A stretch of 64,000 nt of DNA from Paenibacillus sp. W2I17 (lineage in GTDB: Bacteria; Bacillota; Bacilli; Paenibacillales; Paenibacillaceae), in assembly GCF_030815985.1 (NCBI RefSeq), contig NZ_JAUSXM010000001.1, positions 5,580,001 to 5,644,000 of the forward strand. The letters run 5' to 3'. The notes beneath the pieces were generated by a model, which saw nothing but the letters and a program-made list of their open reading frames with translations, was not told where the DNA came from and did no database searches. Below are positions 33,688 through 42,867 of this stretch, in pieces. Position numbers and translations under genes: made by a program. The number at the start of each line of letters is the position of its first letter. The first letter of the stretch is position 1.

Positions 33688-34332
33688 ATGGAACTAGTAT
33701 TTGAGAATATCCCCTTCTTTCTGAAGGGGGCTTACTATACGCTGTATGTAACTGTGATCTCCATGTTTTTTGCGTTCATCATCGGGGTGCTTGTTGCGAT
33801 TGCTCGTCTGAAGGGACCGATGTGGCTTAGGTTGATCGCAAGGTTTTATGTATCAATCATGCGGGGAACCCCGCTGCTGGTGCAATTATTCGTTATTTAC
33901 TACGGGTTGGTCGATTATGGAGTGACCTTGGGATCACTCACGGCTGCCTGTTTGGGACTGAGTCTGAATGCAGGTGCGTTTCTGTCGGAGACGTTCCGTG
34001 GAGCCATTCAGGCTGTACCCAAAGGACAGACAGAAGCTGCTTATGCAACGGGAATGACCCCGGCTCAAGCAATGAGACGCATTATCTTCCCGCAGGCTGT
34101 GCGCATTGCCATCCCGCCGATGGGTAACACCTTCATTGGCATGTTGAAGGAAACATCACTTGTGGCGGCGATTGGTGTTACCGAGTTATTACGGTCAGCA
34201 CAACTGCTGGTATCACAATATGCATTGAACATGCCATTTTATCTGGCGATTGGTGTGATCTACTGGATCATGAGTATCGGCTTCTCGGCCATTCTGGAAC
34301 AAGTGGAGCGCCGGTTGGCCCGGGCTTACTGA
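33688..34332 (+). CDS. Polar amino-acid ABC transporter permease (HisM/GlnP type)
   Basis: 214 residues, about five helices. MRGTPLLVQLFVIYYGL and the coupling loop EAAYATGMTPAQAMRRIIFPQA are family signatures. A single permease gene implies a homodimer. GAACCTG-AAGG precedes the start, and the ATPase gene follows after 16 bp. Confidence 0.94.
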   Translation: MELVFENIPFFLKGAYYTLYVTVISMFFAFIIGVLVAIARLKGPMWLRLIARFYVSIMRGTPLLVQLFVIYYGLVDYGVTLGSLTAACLGLSLNAGAFLSETFRGAIQAVPKGQTEAAYATGMTPAQAMRRIIFPQAVRIAIPPMGNTFIGMLKETSLVAAIGVTELLRSAQLLVSQYALNMPFYLAIGVIYWIMSIGFSAILEQVERRLARAY

Positions 34333-34348
34333 TGGGAGGAGAGAACCG

Positions 34349-35095
34349 ATGATTACAACAACTGGACTTACCAAACGTTTTCAGAAAAATGAAGTACTTA
34401 CGAACATTGATCTTCATGTCGATGCCAAAGATATTGTTGTATTGCTCGGCCCAAGTGGTTCAGGCAAAAGTACCTTGCTGCGCTGTCTGAATGGGCTGGA
34501 AGAGCTGTCCGGAGGACAGATTGAAGTGAACGGCATTGTGGTTAACAGCGCAGATCCGCTGCGAGTCCAGCGTGCCCGGGTACTGGAGATTCGTCGCCAG
34601 ACCGGCATGGTATTCCAGCAATTCAATCTGTATCCGCACAAGACAGTGCTGGGTAATGTGATGGAAGGTCTTGTTACGGTGAAAAAAATCAAACGTGACG
34701 AAGCGGCTGAACGCGGCCGGATTCTGCTGGATCGGGTCGGCTTGTCGGACAAGCAGGATGCGTATCCATCCCGATTATCCGGTGGACAACAGCAGCGGGT
34801 CGCCATTGCACGTGCACTTGCAATGGAGCCGGAAGTGATGCTGTTTGATGAGCCGACTTCAGCTCTTGACCCTGAACTGGTCGGAGAAGTGCTTTCCGTC
34901 ATGAAGGAGCTGGCAGAGGAAGGTATGACGATGCTGGTTGTGACGCATGAATTGAAGTTTGCCCGTAATGTGGCGAACAAAATCGTCTTTATGGCGGATG
35001 GATCGATTGTGGAAGAGGCAAGTCCACAGGCGTTTTTTGAACAGCCGAAGCAAGAGCGCACCCGTCGTTTCTTGCAGCAGATAACTGAATTTTGA
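34349..35095 (+). CDS. Polar amino-acid ABC transporter ATPase (GlnQ type)
   Basis: 248 residues. Walker A is GPSGSGKST, the signature is LSGGQQQRVAIARALAM, and Walker B is VMLFDEPTSALDPE; the His switch is VVTHEL. It powers import by the preceding permease and binding protein. A structured repeat, not a simple terminator, follows the gene. Confidence 0.95.
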   Translation: MITTTGLTKRFQKNEVLTNIDLHVDAKDIVVLLGPSGSGKSTLLRCLNGLEELSGGQIEVNGIVVNSADPLRVQRARVLEIRRQTGMVFQQFNLYPHKTVLGNVMEGLVTVKKIKRDEAAERGRILLDRVGLSDKQDAYPSRLSGGQQQRVAIARALAMEPEVMLFDEPTSALDPELVGEVLSVMKELAEEGMTMLVVTHELKFARNVANKIVFMADGSIVEEASPQAFFEQPKQERTRRFLQQITEF

Positions 35096-35100
35096 TGAAG

Positions 35101-35140
35101 ATAACAGCGATCGGAAGAACGAACGTACTCGGAGCGGGTA
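35101..35140 (+). repeat. First copy of an ATAACAGCGATCGGAAG repeat
   Basis: ATAACAGCGATCGGAAG, about 12 variable bases, then CGGAGCGG. A second copy lies at 35279-35319 with a different middle. This copy begins 6 bp after the ATPase stop. Confidence 0.75.
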
Positions 35141-35230
35141 TTTAAGGTCATGAACGATATCAGTTCAACTAAACTTTTTGCACAAGAACGGAGAGGACAG
35201 AAGAAACCTGAAGAAGCGGAGCGTGCGCCT

Positions 35231-35319
35231 TTATCCCCTGATTTTCCCCTTGAAGAAGGGAATCAAAAAAATCTGGGGATAACAGCGATCGGAAGGTTAT
35301 TCTGTCATCGGAGTGGTAA
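35231..35319 (+). ncRNA. Structured intergenic repeat element (candidate RNA)
   Basis: Outer stem TTATCCCC (35231-35238) with GGGGATAA (35275-35282). The inner stem TGATT plus CCCTT (35239-35251, three bases bulged) pairs with AAGGG-AATCA (35256-35265) around a GAAG tetraloop. The outer arm runs directly into the second copy of the ATAACAGCGATCGGAAG ... CGGAGTGG repeat. From memory, similar elements are dispersed in Paenibacillus intergenic regions. It is upstream of osmC and could be a cis-acting leader or a mobile repeat remnant. A 68-codon open frame across it is not convincing as a gene. Confidence 0.5.
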
Positions 35320-35373
35320 TTGCAAACCTTTTTCGCTTGAACTTAACCTATTCTAAGAAAGAAGGATAACATC

Positions 35374-35796
35374 ATGAACGTAACAACCGTATGGAAAGGC
35401 AAACGTGCGTTTACTTCCGAAGGACCCTCTGGCTACGCCGTTGGCATGGATGCCACTGCTGCTTATGGTGGTGACAGCAAGGGAGCGACCCCGATGGAAT
35501 TGTTACTGGCGGGTCTCGGGGGTTGTATGGGAATTGATATTACAATGATTCTGGACGCTTTCCTGGAGAAACTTGAATCGATTGAGATTGAAGCGCAAGG
35601 CACACGCAGTGAAGAGATGCCTAAAGGGTTCACATCCATTGATCTGATCTTCAAAGTCGATGGGGATATCCCGGATTATCGAATCTGGAAAGCCATCCAA
35701 ATGGCCGAAGAGAAATATTGTGCAGTCTCCGCTTCGCTGAGCGCCGATATTCATCCCAAACTGATCCTGAATGGGGTAAGTACACCTCGTCCTTAA
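35374..35796 (+). CDS. OsmC-family peroxide-related protein
   Basis: 140 residues, the usual length. The two redox Cys are at GLGGCMGID (Cys51) and EKYCAVSASL (about residue 114), positions typical of OsmC/Ohr thiol peroxidases. The GDSKGATPMELLLAGLG motif is characteristic of the YhfA/OsmC branch. It probably reduces organic hydroperoxides in the cytoplasm. AGAAGGAT precedes the ATG, and a strong terminator follows. Confidence 0.9.
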   Translation: MNVTTVWKGKRAFTSEGPSGYAVGMDATAAYGGDSKGATPMELLLAGLGGCMGIDITMILDAFLEKLESIEIEAQGTRSEEMPKGFTSIDLIFKVDGDIPDYRIWKAIQMAEEKYCAVSASLSADIHPKLILNGVSTPRP

Positions 35797-35825
35797 TAGC
35801 ATATGAGTAAATCTTTGATACTGAG

Positions 35826-35858
35826 AAGGCACTTCCAATCGTGGGAGTGCCTTTTTTG
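35826..35858 (+). terminator. Intrinsic terminator after osmC
   Basis: AAGGCACTTCC pairs with GGGAGTGCCTT around AATCGT, then TTTT. Confidence 0.92.
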
Positions 35859-35939
35859 GCTTTTCTAACACTTCAACAGGGATTTCGCCCATCTAGGAGT
35901 CACTAAACTACTGTCAGTAGGAAATAATTCGGTAAGCCC

Positions 35940-35969
35940 GGTCGCCATGTTAATGGCGGCCTCTTTTGT
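35940..35969 (+). terminator. Second terminator-like hairpin
   Basis: GGTCGCCAT-GTTA-ATGGCGGCC followed by TCTTTTGTT, about 85 bp after the osmC terminator. No gene ends here; it may be a backup or the end of an unseen small transcript. Confidence 0.55.
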
Positions 35970-36089
35970 TAGAGGTTAGGCTGGCTTGTTGCCTGGCAAT
36001 ATATTACCCATTGGAATGACAATCCGAATTCTGGCGGTTATGTGGTATGATTAATTCTGAGGACAGTACATCCTGATCCTGCTGTTTAT

Positions 36090-36104
36090 ATGTAAGCGCT
36101 TATA
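36090..36104 (+). promoter_or_regulatory. Candidate cre site before the YesM-like kinase gene
   Basis: ATGTAAGCGCTTATA fits the cre consensus at 14 of 15 positions and lies 22 bp before the start codon. It suggests catabolite repression of the sensor of the glycan locus. Confidence 0.7.
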
Positions 36105-36125
36105 CAGATGACGGAAGGTGCAGAC

Positions 36126-37916
36126 ATGTTTAAAAGGCTGATACGAACCACCAATAATCTCAAATTAAAGCATAAATTGCTCATTTCCTATGTACTGGTT
36201 GTCATGATTCCGGTCCTGATTGTTGGCCTTGCTGTGACCAGTTATTTTCGCCAGCAAGCCCTGGACAATGCAATAGGACAGACAATCATCAATGTGGACA
36301 AGATTAAGAGCCAGACGGCAACCATGCTGCGTGTACCAACCGATATATCCAATCTTTTAATGTTTAATGCGGATCTCAAGGAGATCGTGAATAAACGGTA
36401 CAAGAGTGTTGTGGAGTTAACCTCGGCTTATCTTGCATACAAAGACTTTCAGGAGTACAGGCGTTTGTACCGTGAGATAGCCGGCATTCGTTTTTACTCA
36501 ACTAATCCAACATTGATCAACAACCTCGAATTTATCCCGGTAGACAAGCAGACGGAAGAGAGCTACTGGTACCAACAGGCACTGAAAACAACCAGCATCG
36601 GGTGGTTCTACATTCCGGACAAGGAAGATAATCCTGTACACAAGCTCAGCCTGGTGCGCAAAGTACCTTTTGCCGAGTATCGGACAGAGGGCGTGTTGAT
36701 GATTGTGATCAATCAGGATGAGCTGAATGGATTGTTGCGTCAGGAACAGTTTGAGACGATGATTACGGACGAGCAGGGTTATGTGGTTGCAGCCAAGAAT
36801 ACCGAGCTGGTGGGTAAAACGCTGGATGAGCTTGATTTTGGTGTTGATCTGCAGAATCAGGCGAAAGGCACCATAGAGGGTGATTTCCGTGGGGAACCAT
36901 CTAATATTGTTATTGATGAGCTGGGCCCTGGATCGAGTATGAATAGCCTGAAGGTGATTTCGGTTTTTGCCACCAAAAATATCGTCAAAGACGCCAACAC
37001 CGTCAGCTTGATCGGCATGATTTTTATTATACTGGTGCTGGTCATCGCCCTATTATTCGTATATATCATCTCGTTCCTCACTTCGAACCGATTGCTCCGG
37101 CTGAGTAAACACCTCAACAAGCTGGCATTAGGAGACCTGAACGTGACTTCACGGATTGATGGAAACGATGAGATTGGGCAACTGTCACGACAGTTCAACT
37201 ATATGGTGAAAAGTATCAATGAACTCATGACGCAGGTGGTAGAAGCGACCGAACAGAACAATCAATTGGAAATCGCCCAAAAAGAGATTAAACTGAAAAT
37301 GATGGCGAGCCAGATCAATCCACATTTCTTGTTTAATGCACTGGAGTCCATTCGGATGAAAGCGCATATTAAGGGAGAAGCAGAGATTGCTAACATCGTC
37401 AGGCTGTTGGGCAAGCTGATGCGCAAGAGTCTGGAGATTGGCAGTGGAAAAACAACCTTCCGGGCTGAACTTGAAATGGTACGTTCTTATTTGGAAATTC
37501 AGAAATTTCGTTACGGCGACCGCCTTGCATTCCAGATCCATATCGATCCCGAGGTGGAGAAGATGTACATTCCGCCTTTGATTATTCAACCTTTGGTTGA
37601 GAATGCGATTGTCCATGGTCTGGAGAACAAAGAAGGTACAGTCCGTGTTCATATAAGTATTCGTTTAGTAGAGAACATTGTGCAGATCCGTGTGGATGAC
37701 AATGGTGCAGGCATAACGCCAGAACGACTGGCTGAGGTGATGCAGTTTATCTGTGGACCGGAGGAACAGGAGAAGAGTCGGATCGGCATGCGTAATGTAC
37801 ATCAACGCTTAACATTGACGTACGGGGAGCCATATGGATTACAGATTAAGAGTGTATATGGGGAAGGAACAGAGGTTTCTTTCACTTTGCCAGCAGGAGG
37901 GGACCAACATGTATAA
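36126..37916 (+). CDS. YesM-type sensor histidine kinase
   Basis: 596 residues from ATG 36126. Helix 1 (about residues 17-38) and helix 2 (about 297-320) flank a Cache-like outside sensor of roughly 250 residues. HAMP follows, then the LytS/YesM-type His_kinase domain with INPHFLFNALESIR (His400) and a GHKL ATPase domain (NAIVHGLENK, DNGAGI, GIGMRNV-type loop written RIGMRNVHQRL). Its gene overlaps the AraC-type regulator gene by 8 bp. YesMN pairs usually sense extracellular glycan fragments and induce nearby uptake and glycosidase genes. Confidence 0.93.
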   Translation: MFKRLIRTTNNLKLKHKLLISYVLVVMIPVLIVGLAVTSYFRQQALDNAIGQTIINVDKIKSQTATMLRVPTDISNLLMFNADLKEIVNKRYKSVVELTSAYLAYKDFQEYRRLYREIAGIRFYSTNPTLINNLEFIPVDKQTEESYWYQQALKTTSIGWFYIPDKEDNPVHKLSLVRKVPFAEYRTEGVLMIVINQDELNGLLRQEQFETMITDEQGYVVAAKNTELVGKTLDELDFGVDLQNQAKGTIEGDFRGEPSNIVIDELGPGSSMNSLKVISVFATKNIVKDANTVSLIGMIFIILVLVIALLFVYIISFLTSNRLLRLSKHLNKLALGDLNVTSRIDGNDEIGQLSRQFNYMVKSINELMTQVVEATEQNNQLEIAQKEIKLKMMASQINPHFLFNALESIRMKAHIKGEAEIANIVRLLGKLMRKSLEIGSGKTTFRAELEMVRSYLEIQKFRYGDRLAFQIHIDPEVEKMYIPPLIIQPLVENAIVHGLENKEGTVRVHISIRLVENIVQIRVDDNGAGITPERLAEVMQFICGPEEQEKSRIGMRNVHQRLTLTYGEPYGLQIKSVYGEGTEVSFTLPAGGDQHV

Positions 37917-39504
37917 AGTGTTTTTGGTGGATGACGAACCGAGCATACGTGAGGGGCTGACAACCATTATCGAGTGGGAAAAATACGGATTCCAGGTCAT
38001 TGCTACAGCTGCCAGCGGGCGTGAGGCCATCTCCCGGTTTGAGGAATTGGAGCCTGATCTGACGATTATTGATATTCGCATGCCCGGTATGACCGGGCTG
38101 GATGTGATTGAAGAAGTGCGCCGGAGTCATCCGGATTCGCACTTTTTGATATTAAGTGGTTACGCGGATTTTGATTATGCCAAGAAAGCCATCAGTTTTG
38201 GTGTGGATGGTTATCTGCTCAAACCGGTGGATGAAGAAGAGATTATTGGTGAACTGGAGCGTATTGCTACAATCCTGACCCGTGAACGGGAGACAATGGC
38301 ACGTCATGCTGGTGAAGATACCGTCTTTAGGGAGCATCAGATCGAGGCTTTGCTCTTTGACAGTCTGGAGGGTGCGGGTAGCATGGAAGAAGATAGCCTG
38401 GGGCTGCACTGGCCTCACTATCAGATTGTGCTGCTTGAGATGCATGTAGCCCCCGACCTGCAACGGGGAAGTGTTATGAAACGCAAACTGATTGAAGCAT
38501 TTGACCATAAAGACCGAGGCATTGTATTCTCGTTCCATTCAGGTCTGGGGCTGTTAAGTAAGGAAACAATCACATCCGAGTCATCTGCAAGAAATCTGTA
38601 TGATGAGCTGGAAGGGCTTCTGGGAGAATGGGAGGTTCACATGTATGGTGCTGCAGGAGAACCCGTACATTCCACTTCTGAAATTGCGCGGTCATACACG
38701 CAGGCGAATCGTTTACTCGGGGAACGCTTCTTGTTCACGGAGCAACGCATCATTCTGTGGACTGAAGGCAGCGAAAGCATTGTTAAGCCAGAAGTTGAAG
38801 CTGGAGACGGAGAACAACATGAGCCAGTTGAGGACGAACTCGCGGACAAGCTATATTATGCGTTAGACATCCGCAGTAGTGAGTCCGTTATGCGGGTACT
38901 GGGTGAGATGGAAGAGCGCCTGGTTCCATATCACCGAACAGAGCAAGCGATCAAGACGGCGTTCTCACAGGTATTTTCCCTGGCGTTCAACAAGCTTGCA
39001 GCGACGAATCAACATATGCACTCCATTATGCAGGAACATTCGGTTCTGATTAATGAAGTCTATCATCAATTTACGATGTCTGATCTCAAAGTCATGGCAG
39101 CGGAGCATTTGAATCGACTTATTCAACGTATGGGTGGGGGAAGCAAGGATACTGTATTAAAACAGATGATTGAATTTATCCAGCGTAACCCTGGCGAAAA
39201 TCTCAAGCTAGAGGTACTTGCTGAAGTGTTTAACTATAACAGCAGTTACTTGGGTAAATTGTTCAAGAATCATACTGGAGAGTATTTCAATGCATTTCTG
39301 GACAAGGTTCGTATGGAAAAGGCCAAGGAATTGCTGGACGAAGGACTAAAGGTCCATCAGGTTGCGGCGAGAGTGGGGTATGCAAATGTGGACTACTTCC
39401 ACGGTAAGTTCAAGAAATATGTAGGGGAATCCCCTTCCGCTTACAAACAGGCCAGAACCCAATCATCAATTAAAGGAACGGCTACGGATATAAACGAGGA
39501 ATAA
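37909..39504 (+). CDS. YesN-type response regulator with AraC output domain
   Basis: 531 residues from ATG 37909, inside the end of the kinase gene, with GGAGGGG upstream. Receiver: VFLVDDEPSIREGL, phospho-acceptor Asp55 (TIIDIRMPGMTG), and LLKPVDEEE. A variable linker of about 280 residues follows. The C-terminal double helix-turn-helix is AraC type (LKLEVLAEVFNYNSSYLGKLFK, then VAARVGYANVDYFHGKFKKY). It likely activates the adjacent glycan genes; its binding site is not known. Confidence 0.94.
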   Translation: MYKVFLVDDEPSIREGLTTIIEWEKYGFQVIATAASGREAISRFEELEPDLTIIDIRMPGMTGLDVIEEVRRSHPDSHFLILSGYADFDYAKKAISFGVDGYLLKPVDEEEIIGELERIATILTRERETMARHAGEDTVFREHQIEALLFDSLEGAGSMEEDSLGLHWPHYQIVLLEMHVAPDLQRGSVMKRKLIEAFDHKDRGIVFSFHSGLGLLSKETITSESSARNLYDELEGLLGEWEVHMYGAAGEPVHSTSEIARSYTQANRLLGERFLFTEQRIILWTEGSESIVKPEVEAGDGEQHEPVEDELADKLYYALDIRSSESVMRVLGEMEERLVPYHRTEQAIKTAFSQVFSLAFNKLAATNQHMHSIMQEHSVLINEVYHQFTMSDLKVMAAEHLNRLIQRMGGGSKDTVLKQMIEFIQRNPGENLKLEVLAEVFNYNSSYLGKLFKNHTGEYFNAFLDKVRMEKAKELLDEGLKVHQVAARVGYANVDYFHGKFKKYVGESPSAYKQARTQSSIKGTATDINEE

Positions 39505-39540
39505 GTACGGAGTGCTGGGCCTTGCCCTTGCCTATTGTGT

Positions 39541-39551
39541 AAAACGTTTTC
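39541..39551. promoter_or_regulatory. AAAACGTTTT element before the GH2 gene
   Basis: AAAACGTTTTC, one of a set of near-identical elements found upstream of several genes of this locus (others at 42650, 46707, 46721, 48870 and 50880). The palindromic core suits a LacI-family protein such as CcpA or a local repressor. Confidence 0.5.
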
Positions 39552-39658
39552 GGTATTGCTGAGAAATTCCCAGATTCATCATATTGTCCATGCACTTCCC
39601 ATGATAAGCAATGGTCACGGAATGCTTCACATTTTAGACTGGATTTACAAGAATCCAG

Positions 39659-42589
39659 ATGAAGGGATGGCTATACGATATGAATTTGTCTGATATAGGC
39701 GCTGTACGTCATACATTGAACTTAAATGGAACATGGCAGTTTTGTTTGGATCTGGAGTCCGATAAACTCGTTGAACAAGAGATATTACCGCCTTCACAGT
39801 GTGAAAATACATCATGGGAGACCATTCAGATTCCCGGTTCATGGGAAGAGCAAGGATACGGAGATGAGCCTGAATACGAAAGGCTCGATACCTGGACCAA
39901 GGTACGCGAATATGAAGGCTCAGCCTGGTATGCTCAGGATGTTCATGTTCCATCAGATGATTCTGGCTGCCAGTATGTATTCAGGTTGGAAGGGGTCCGC
40001 TGGACAACGCATCTCTGGATCAATGGACAATATGCAGGGCAGCAGGATAGTCTGGTGAATCTACAGAAGTGGGATGTTACCTCTCTGGTGAAGCAGGGGG
40101 AAGTGAATCGGATAGAGATTCGCGTGGATAATACGATGAAACTTCCGCTGGCGGGTAGCCATATTCATTCATTGCATACGGCCACAGCCTGGGGTGGAAT
40201 CACGGGTGGTGTTTATCTGGACAGTCTGCCCCCATGCCGACTACAGACGTTAAGTATTCAACCAGATGCTGCAAACGGAATCATTCTGGTTGATTGTACT
40301 GTAAGCGCTGCCGCAAATGATTCCGCTAGATCGATGCAATTACATGTGGATATCCAGCATCCGGACGGCACATGGCTTGATCGATATAGTTATAATGTGA
40401 ATCTGAGTGATCCATTACATGTGGATATAAGCTCAGCAGGGTTAACTGAAAGTAACGCTGTAATAGATCAGTGGCGATTGGAACTTGGAACAGAAAAGTC
40501 TATCGCAAGATGGTCGGATGAATCCCCTGAATTATACAAAGCTGTAATCTGTCTCCATGACGGTGAACAGGAACTGGATCGGCTGGAGCAATCATTTGGT
40601 GTACGCTCCTTTGCAGCAAACGGGAAGCAGCTTGAGTTGAATGGGACACCAGTATATCTGCGCGGGTACGTCGATTGCTGTATCTTTCCACTGACGGGTT
40701 ATCCCGTCTGGGACAAGGAGCATTATCTTCAGCAGTTTCGAGTCGCCAGATCGTATGGCTTCAATCATGTCCGATTGCATGGGTGGAGCGCGCCGGAGCC
40801 TTTCTGGAAGGCGGCTGATGAAGCGGGCATGCTGGTACAGGCAGAACTCCCACATTGGTCCCGTTTCTTTGAGCAATCGGATCAGTCTGCGCCAGCTGAA
40901 GTATTGTCCTATCTGACACAAGAACTGGACGGGTTGCTTCAGTCGCTGCATAGACATCCTTCATTCGTCATGTTCTCCATGGGGAATGAACTTATTGGTC
41001 CGAATGGCCACCCTGAACTCAATGCATTAGTATCTAGGGCAAGGGATATGGACCCAACCCGGTTATATACGGACAATACAGGTTTTGGACAGCTTCCGGC
41101 GCAAGGGCGGGAAGGTGATTATTATATTCAGTCGTTGAACTGGCATCCCCCGTTGGAATCCGCATATTCTGCTGTGCCGGATACCACGCTGGACTATCAT
41201 GCAGTCACCCGGCTTGCGGAGCATCCCGTCATTGGGCACGAACATGCACAGTACACCATGTATGTGCGGCCCCAAGAGCGAGCCAAGTATACTGGCGTAT
41301 TGCGTCCTAGCTGGTTACGACCGATCGAAGAATCGTTAACAAACAAAGGCATGATGGAGGACCTGGAGCATTTTCAACAGGTCAGTGGTACCCATCTGGT
41401 ACGTTCCTTAAAAGAAGCCATGGAGCGAATTCGGCGAACACCGGACGCTGCGGGCGTACAGCTTCTGGACATTCGCGATTTTCCAGGGCAGGGACATGCT
41501 ACGACGGGCATTCTGGATGTATTTTGGGATGACAAAGGCATTACAACACCAGAAGAATTCATGCGTTTCAACGCAGATGTGGTGCTGTTGTTAAGCTGCA
41601 AGGAGCGTACATTTTACGCCGGAGAACCCATTCATGTTGATGTACGCATCTCTCACTACGGTAAGGAGCCGTTTGAGGACGCGGTCATTCAGTGGAGGTT
41701 AATAAGCGATGATGTGATACTCACTGAAGGAGCATGGAAGACCGGAGATATCCAATGTGGGTCTGTCATGTCACTGGGAAGCATCGTCGCTACCGCTCCT
41801 CATGTAGGGGCAGCAGCTTTTCGGATCGAAGCGGAGCTGATATCAGGCGATTCGGAAAGAACTGTAGCGAATGTATGGCATGGCTGGTCGTTTCCTTTTT
41901 ATCAGTCTCATCCGAGTTCGAATCGGTTCTGGAATACCGTGGCAGAGTTGAAGCCATTCCTGGGTGAAGCGTATGATGATTGCGTAGATCGCATCGATGG
42001 ATTTCAGTTGTTGAAAAATCGGGAGATTGACTTGGTTATCGTTCAGTCATTAACACCCAATGTCGTTGATTATGTGGTTAACGGGGGGAGTGTTTGGTTA
42101 CAGCCAACCGCAGAAGGGTTATATGATTCAGTGGAGACCAAGTATCTGCCTGTATTCTGGAATTACCTGATGTTTGCTACACAGCCTGGTGCAACGATGG
42201 GCATGTATTTGAGAGAACAGCTAGCACTACTAGGCTCCTTCCCGCATGATGGGGCTTCGGACTGGCATTGGTATCACTTGGTGAACGGTACACCAGCGAT
42301 ATGTTTGGATACGTTGCCCGGGGTGGAGCCGCTGATCGAAGTGGTGGACCATTTCCATCGGGCCAAACGACTCGCTTATGCCTTTGAGGCAAAAGTAGGA
42401 AAGGGCAAGATTTTGGTATCCTCACTTCCGTTTGCCAATCTGGCTGTAATGAAGCGTCCGGAAGCCGCCTACTTATTTCAGGAGATACTTGCGTATCTGA
42501 ATGGAGATCACTTCCGTCCAGCAACCTCCATATCCGTAGCGCAATTACTCGGCATCGTTAAACTGCAAACCATTCAGTTTACATTGTAA
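39659..42589 (+). CDS. Glycoside hydrolase family 2 enzyme (beta-galactosidase-like)
   Basis: 976 residues (969 if ATG 39680 is the start; neither has an ideal ribosome site). The N-terminal GH2 sugar-binding jelly roll (LNGTWQFCLD, then IQIPGSWEEQGYG) is followed by an Ig-like domain, a TIM barrel with YLRGYVDCCIFP and FNHVRLHGWSAPEPFW, and a long C-terminal part with a late Rossmann-like region. The acid/base is Glu444 in SMGNEL, and the probable nucleophile is Glu528 in VIGHEHAQY. No signal peptide, so it is intracellular. The HEHAQ form of the nucleophile site differs from classical LacZ, and the exact sugar is uncertain. Confidence 0.85.
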   Translation: MKGWLYDMNLSDIGAVRHTLNLNGTWQFCLDLESDKLVEQEILPPSQCENTSWETIQIPGSWEEQGYGDEPEYERLDTWTKVREYEGSAWYAQDVHVPSDDSGCQYVFRLEGVRWTTHLWINGQYAGQQDSLVNLQKWDVTSLVKQGEVNRIEIRVDNTMKLPLAGSHIHSLHTATAWGGITGGVYLDSLPPCRLQTLSIQPDAANGIILVDCTVSAAANDSARSMQLHVDIQHPDGTWLDRYSYNVNLSDPLHVDISSAGLTESNAVIDQWRLELGTEKSIARWSDESPELYKAVICLHDGEQELDRLEQSFGVRSFAANGKQLELNGTPVYLRGYVDCCIFPLTGYPVWDKEHYLQQFRVARSYGFNHVRLHGWSAPEPFWKAADEAGMLVQAELPHWSRFFEQSDQSAPAEVLSYLTQELDGLLQSLHRHPSFVMFSMGNELIGPNGHPELNALVSRARDMDPTRLYTDNTGFGQLPAQGREGDYYIQSLNWHPPLESAYSAVPDTTLDYHAVTRLAEHPVIGHEHAQYTMYVRPQERAKYTGVLRPSWLRPIEESLTNKGMMEDLEHFQQVSGTHLVRSLKEAMERIRRTPDAAGVQLLDIRDFPGQGHATTGILDVFWDDKGITTPEEFMRFNADVVLLLSCKERTFYAGEPIHVDVRISHYGKEPFEDAVIQWRLISDDVILTEGAWKTGDIQCGSVMSLGSIVATAPHVGAAAFRIEAELISGDSERTVANVWHGWSFPFYQSHPSSNRFWNTVAELKPFLGEAYDDCVDRIDGFQLLKNREIDLVIVQSLTPNVVDYVVNGGSVWLQPTAEGLYDSVETKYLPVFWNYLMFATQPGATMGMYLREQLALLGSFPHDGASDWHWYHLVNGTPAICLDTLPGVEPLIEVVDHFHRAKRLAYAFEAKVGKGKILVSSLPFANLAVMKRPEAAYLFQEILAYLNGDHFRPATSISVAQLLGIVKLQTIQFTL

Positions 42590-42595
42590 TCAGAG

Positions 42596-42616
42596 GGACC
42601 CGAAAGGGTCCTTTTT
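42596..42616 (+). terminator. Intrinsic terminator after the GH2 gene
   Basis: GGACCC-GAAA-GGGTCC followed by TTTTT. Confidence 0.92.
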
Positions 42617-42649
42617 GTATGCCACGTAGTTGAAGTAAACGATTACTAT

Positions 42650-42660
42650 AAAACGTTTTC
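42650..42660. promoter_or_regulatory. AAAACGTTTT element before the permease operon
   Basis: AAAACGTTTTC, the same core as at the other promoters of the locus. The remaining 200 bp to the permease start is very AT-rich, with a TATGAT at 42831 and a degenerate cre-like TTGAAAACGCTCT at 42812, but no clear -35. Confidence 0.5.
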
Positions 42661-42867
42661 GATATTTACCACTTTAGATAGTATTTAACCTTAATATTCC
42701 TTTTATATCATTTAAAAGTAGAATTTATCACTGATTTTAACGAATTAATGTCTGATTATATATGTCTATATCTAATTTTTATATGATTTTCTCTAAAATC
42801 CAGATGGTATTTTGAAAACGCTCTATCGAGTATGATTATTTTATAAAACAGAGGAGGGGGAACGGAG

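Noticed and set aside
35150..35356. 68-codon reading frame between the importer ATPase and osmC
   Set aside because: No ribosome site, low-complexity composition, and it runs through the hairpins and repeat copies. Better explained as a structured repeat.
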